From Pelagibacterales bacterium SAG-MED31 (GTDB taxonomy: Bacteria; Pseudomonadota; Alphaproteobacteria; HIMB59; GCA-002718135), in assembly GCA_014653715.1 (NCBI GenBank), contig JACWEB010000006.1, positions 1-42,850 of the forward strand: a stretch of 42,850 nucleotides of DNA, in the 5' to 3' direction. Positions within the stretch are counted from its first letter, which is position 1. Each line of letters begins with the position of its first letter. Below are positions 40,574 to 42,850 of the stretch, one piece after another. The translations under genes were made by a program, and so were the position numbers. Below the pieces are notes generated by a model. That model saw nothing but the letters and a program-made list of their open reading frames with translations. It had not been told where the DNA came from and made no database searches.

Positions 40574-42850
40574 CATCTTTAAGAAAAAAAAATTATGGTA
40601 AAATTAATAGAGATAAACCTATTCTATTTACTTGGGATAATAAAGAGTATTCCGGTTATGAGGGTGACTCTTTAGCTTCTGCACTTTTAGCTAATGATAT
40701 CAGAATAGTTGGTAGAAGTTTTAAATATCATCGTCCACGCGGTATCATGTCTTGTGGAGTTGAAGAATCAGGTGCTCTTGTAACTATTGGATCTGGAAGT
40801 AAAAGAGATCCGAATATTCGCGCAACTACACAAGAGCTTTACTCAGGATTAAATGCATCGGGACAAAATGCTTTCCCAAGTGTAAATTTTGATTTTGGAG
40901 GTATAAATAATTATTTAGGTCGTTTTTTTGCTGCAGGTTTTTATTACAAAACTTTTATGGGTTTACCTCCCTTTGAATGGGGGAAGGGTACTGGAATCTG
41001 GATGGTTTTTGAAAAAATTATTCGAAAAGCTGCAGGGATGGGTAAAGCTTCAAGAGAACCTGACCCAGATAGTTATGAGCATGCTAATGATTTTTGTGAT
41101 GTAATTGTTGTTGGATCTGGTCCTGCTGGTGTTGCTGCAGCTGAAGAAGCTGCTAACAATAATTTGGATGTTATTTTAATCGAACAAGACTCATTGCTTG
41201 GAGGAAACAACTTATCTGAAAAAGAATTTGACCAAAGTCTTTTACAAAATCAATTAGAGAGTAATGGTGTAAAAGTAATGTCTAGGACAACAGCATTTGG
41301 TGTTTATGATAATACTGTAGTTGGAGCATTAGAAAGAGTGACAGATCATATATCTAGTACAAATAATTACTTGCCACGTCAACGTTTTAGAACAATTAGA
41401 GCAAAGCATATTATTTTAGCAAGTGGAGCTCTAGAGCGACATATTGCTTTTAACAATAATGATATTCCAGGCGTGATGACAGCAAATGCTTCAAGGCATT
41501 ATTTGAATAGATATGGAGTTTTAACTGGAAAAAATATTGTTATTACAACAAACAATGATTCTGTTTATCAAACAGCTATTGAACTGTATGAAGCTGGTTC
41601 AAAAGTCACTGTTTTAGATTCAAGAAAAGATATAAATATCGACTTACCTAAAGAGATAGAACTTCATTTAGAAACTGTACCTTATAGTATTAATGGTAGT
41701 AAAAAAATTGAGAGTCTAGATGTTTGTAAGGCTTCAGATAAAAAAAATAAAAATACAATTATTTGTGATCAGGTTCTGGTTTCTGGCGGTTGGTCACCAA
41801 TAGTTCACTTAGTTTCACACCGAGGAATAAAACCAGTTTGGAATGAAGAAAATCTCTGTTTTGTTCCTGGAGATATTAAAGAAAATATTACAGTTGTAGG
41901 TTCTGCAAAAGGTATATGGAATAATAAAGATTGTATAAATTCTGGTATTGTTGGAGCAAATGAGGCAATGAACGCTCTTGGTATACATCAAAAAGAAATT
42001 TCTTTTCCTTTAGTTGGTGGTTGGTCAAATCCTATAGATGCTCTTTATGAAGTTAAATCAAATAAATTTCCATCTAAGAGTTTTATTGATTTCCAGCATG
42101 ATGTTACAGCTGAAGATGTAAGGCTGGCTCATAGAGAGGGTTTTGTTTCTGTTGAACATTTAAAACGATATACAACTTTAGGCATGGCTAATGATCAAGG
42201 AAAAATGGGCAACATAATTGGCCTATCATTGATGGCTGAACAACTAGATAAAACTATACCAGAGGTTGGGACTACCGTTTTTCGACCACCGTATACTCCG
42301 GTACCAATAGGTGCCTTAACTGGTAGAAATGTTGATAAACATTTTAGACCGTTAAGAGTTACACCAATGCATCAATGGAATATTGATCATGGAGCAAAAA
42401 TGATTGATGTTGGTTTGTACCAACGACCTTGGTATTATCCAAAAAGTAATGAAACATTAAGTGACTCCTACATAAGAGAAACTACCATTGTTAGAAAGAC
42501 AGTTGGTATTTGCGATGTAACGTCGTTGGGTAAAATTTCTATTCAAGGACCTGATGCAACTGAACTTGTAAATCGTATATATACAAACCCATTTGCAAAG
42601 CTTCCTATAGGTAAAGCGCGTTATGGTATTATGCTAAGAGATGATGGCATCGTAATGGATGATGGCACTTCATGGAGATTAGCGGAGAATGAATATTTTA
42701 TGACAACTTCAACTGCTGCTGCAGCTAAAGTAATGTCATGGTTAGAAGAGTTATTGCAAACAAGGTGGATAGATCTCAAGGTGAATGTAACAAGTGTTTC
42801 AGAACAATGGGCGGGGGCAGCAATTGCAGGACCTAAGTCAAGAGATGTAT
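40570..42850 (+). CDS. soxA: Sarcosine oxidase subunit alpha (truncated at window end)
   Basis: Not in ORF track because it runs off the end. MTSLRKKNYGKINRDKPILFTWDNKEYSGYEGDSLASALLAND...SFKYHRPRGIMSCGVEESGALV; DVIVVGSGPAGVAAAEEA; C-terminal GcvT-like domain begins; ATGA overlap with soxD. Confidence 0.93.
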   Translation, partial: MTSLRKKNYGKINRDKPILFTWDNKEYSGYEGDSLASALLANDIRIVGRSFKYHRPRGIMSCGVEESGALVTIGSGSKRDPNIRATTQELYSGLNASGQNAFPSVNFDFGGINNYLGRFFAAGFYYKTFMGLPPFEWGKGTGIWMVFEKIIRKAAGMGKASREPDPDSYEHANDFCDVIVVGSGPAGVAAAEEAANNNLDVILIEQDSLLGGNNLSEKEFDQSLLQNQLESNGVKVMSRTTAFGVYDNTVVGALERVTDHISSTNNYLPRQRFRTIRAKHIILASGALERHIAFNNNDIPGVMTANASRHYLNRYGVLTGKNIVITTNNDSVYQTAIELYEAGSKVTVLDSRKDINIDLPKEIELHLETVPYSINGSKKIESLDVCKASDKKNKNTIICDQVLVSGGWSPIVHLVSHRGIKPVWNEENLCFVPGDIKENITVVGSAKGIWNNKDCINSGIVGANEAMNALGIHQKEISFPLVGGWSNPIDALYEVKSNKFPSKSFIDFQHDVTAEDVRLAHREGFVSVEHLKRYTTLGMANDQGKMGNIIGLSLMAEQLDKTIPEVGTTVFRPPYTPVPIGALTGRNVDKHFRPLRVTPMHQWNIDHGAKMIDVGLYQRPWYYPKSNETLSDSYIRETTIVRKTVGICDVTSLGKISIQGPDATELVNRIYTNPFAKLPIGKARYGIMLRDDGIVMDDGTSWRLAENEYFMTTSTAAAAKVMSWLEELLQTRWIDLKVNVTSVSEQWAGAAIAGPKSRDV

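Noticed and set aside
1-42850. Search by eye for CRISPR arrays, transposons, phage genes, toxin-antitoxin or defence genes, rRNA
   Set aside because: No direct repeat arrays, transposase/integrase motifs or rRNA sequence were noticed; all large ORFs are housekeeping or metabolic.

Overview
AT-rich bacterial window, most likely from a streamlined marine alphaproteobacterium (SAR11/Pelagibacterales or HIMB59-like; inferred from gene content, gene order and composition, not tested). The first ~22 kb is one co-directional transcription/translation superoperon: 3' end of rpoB, rpoC, rpsL-rpsG-fusA, then S10, spc and alpha operon genes through rplQ, including secY and adk. tuf is not between fusA and rpsJ, and rpmD (L30) is not between rpsE and rplO. 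Next come crcB/fluC, an rluC-type pseudouridine synthase, lipB (minus), tRNA-Leu(GAG), gshA-gshB, bioY, a ROK sugar kinase and a gabD-type aldehyde dehydrogenase (minus). From 29.2 to 38.9 kb there is a catabolic gene set: a GATM-like amidinotransferase, EutA-, EutB- and EutC-like proteins (hydroxyectoine-utilisation type), an unassigned fold-type-II PLP enzyme, an M20 amidohydrolase, an M24 creatinase/ectoine-hydrolase-like protein, a proline-racemase-superfamily protein with a Ser/Cys catalytic pair, and a convergent Ldh_2-family dehydrogenase. The window ends in a heterotetrameric sarcosine oxidase locus (soxB-soxD-soxA, truncated). No CRISPR array, transposase, phage gene or rRNA was seen. 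The best candidate for something undescribed is the mixed amidinotransferase/Eut-like/proline-racemase cluster. Its substrate is uncertain, and calling it a new pathway would be inference.
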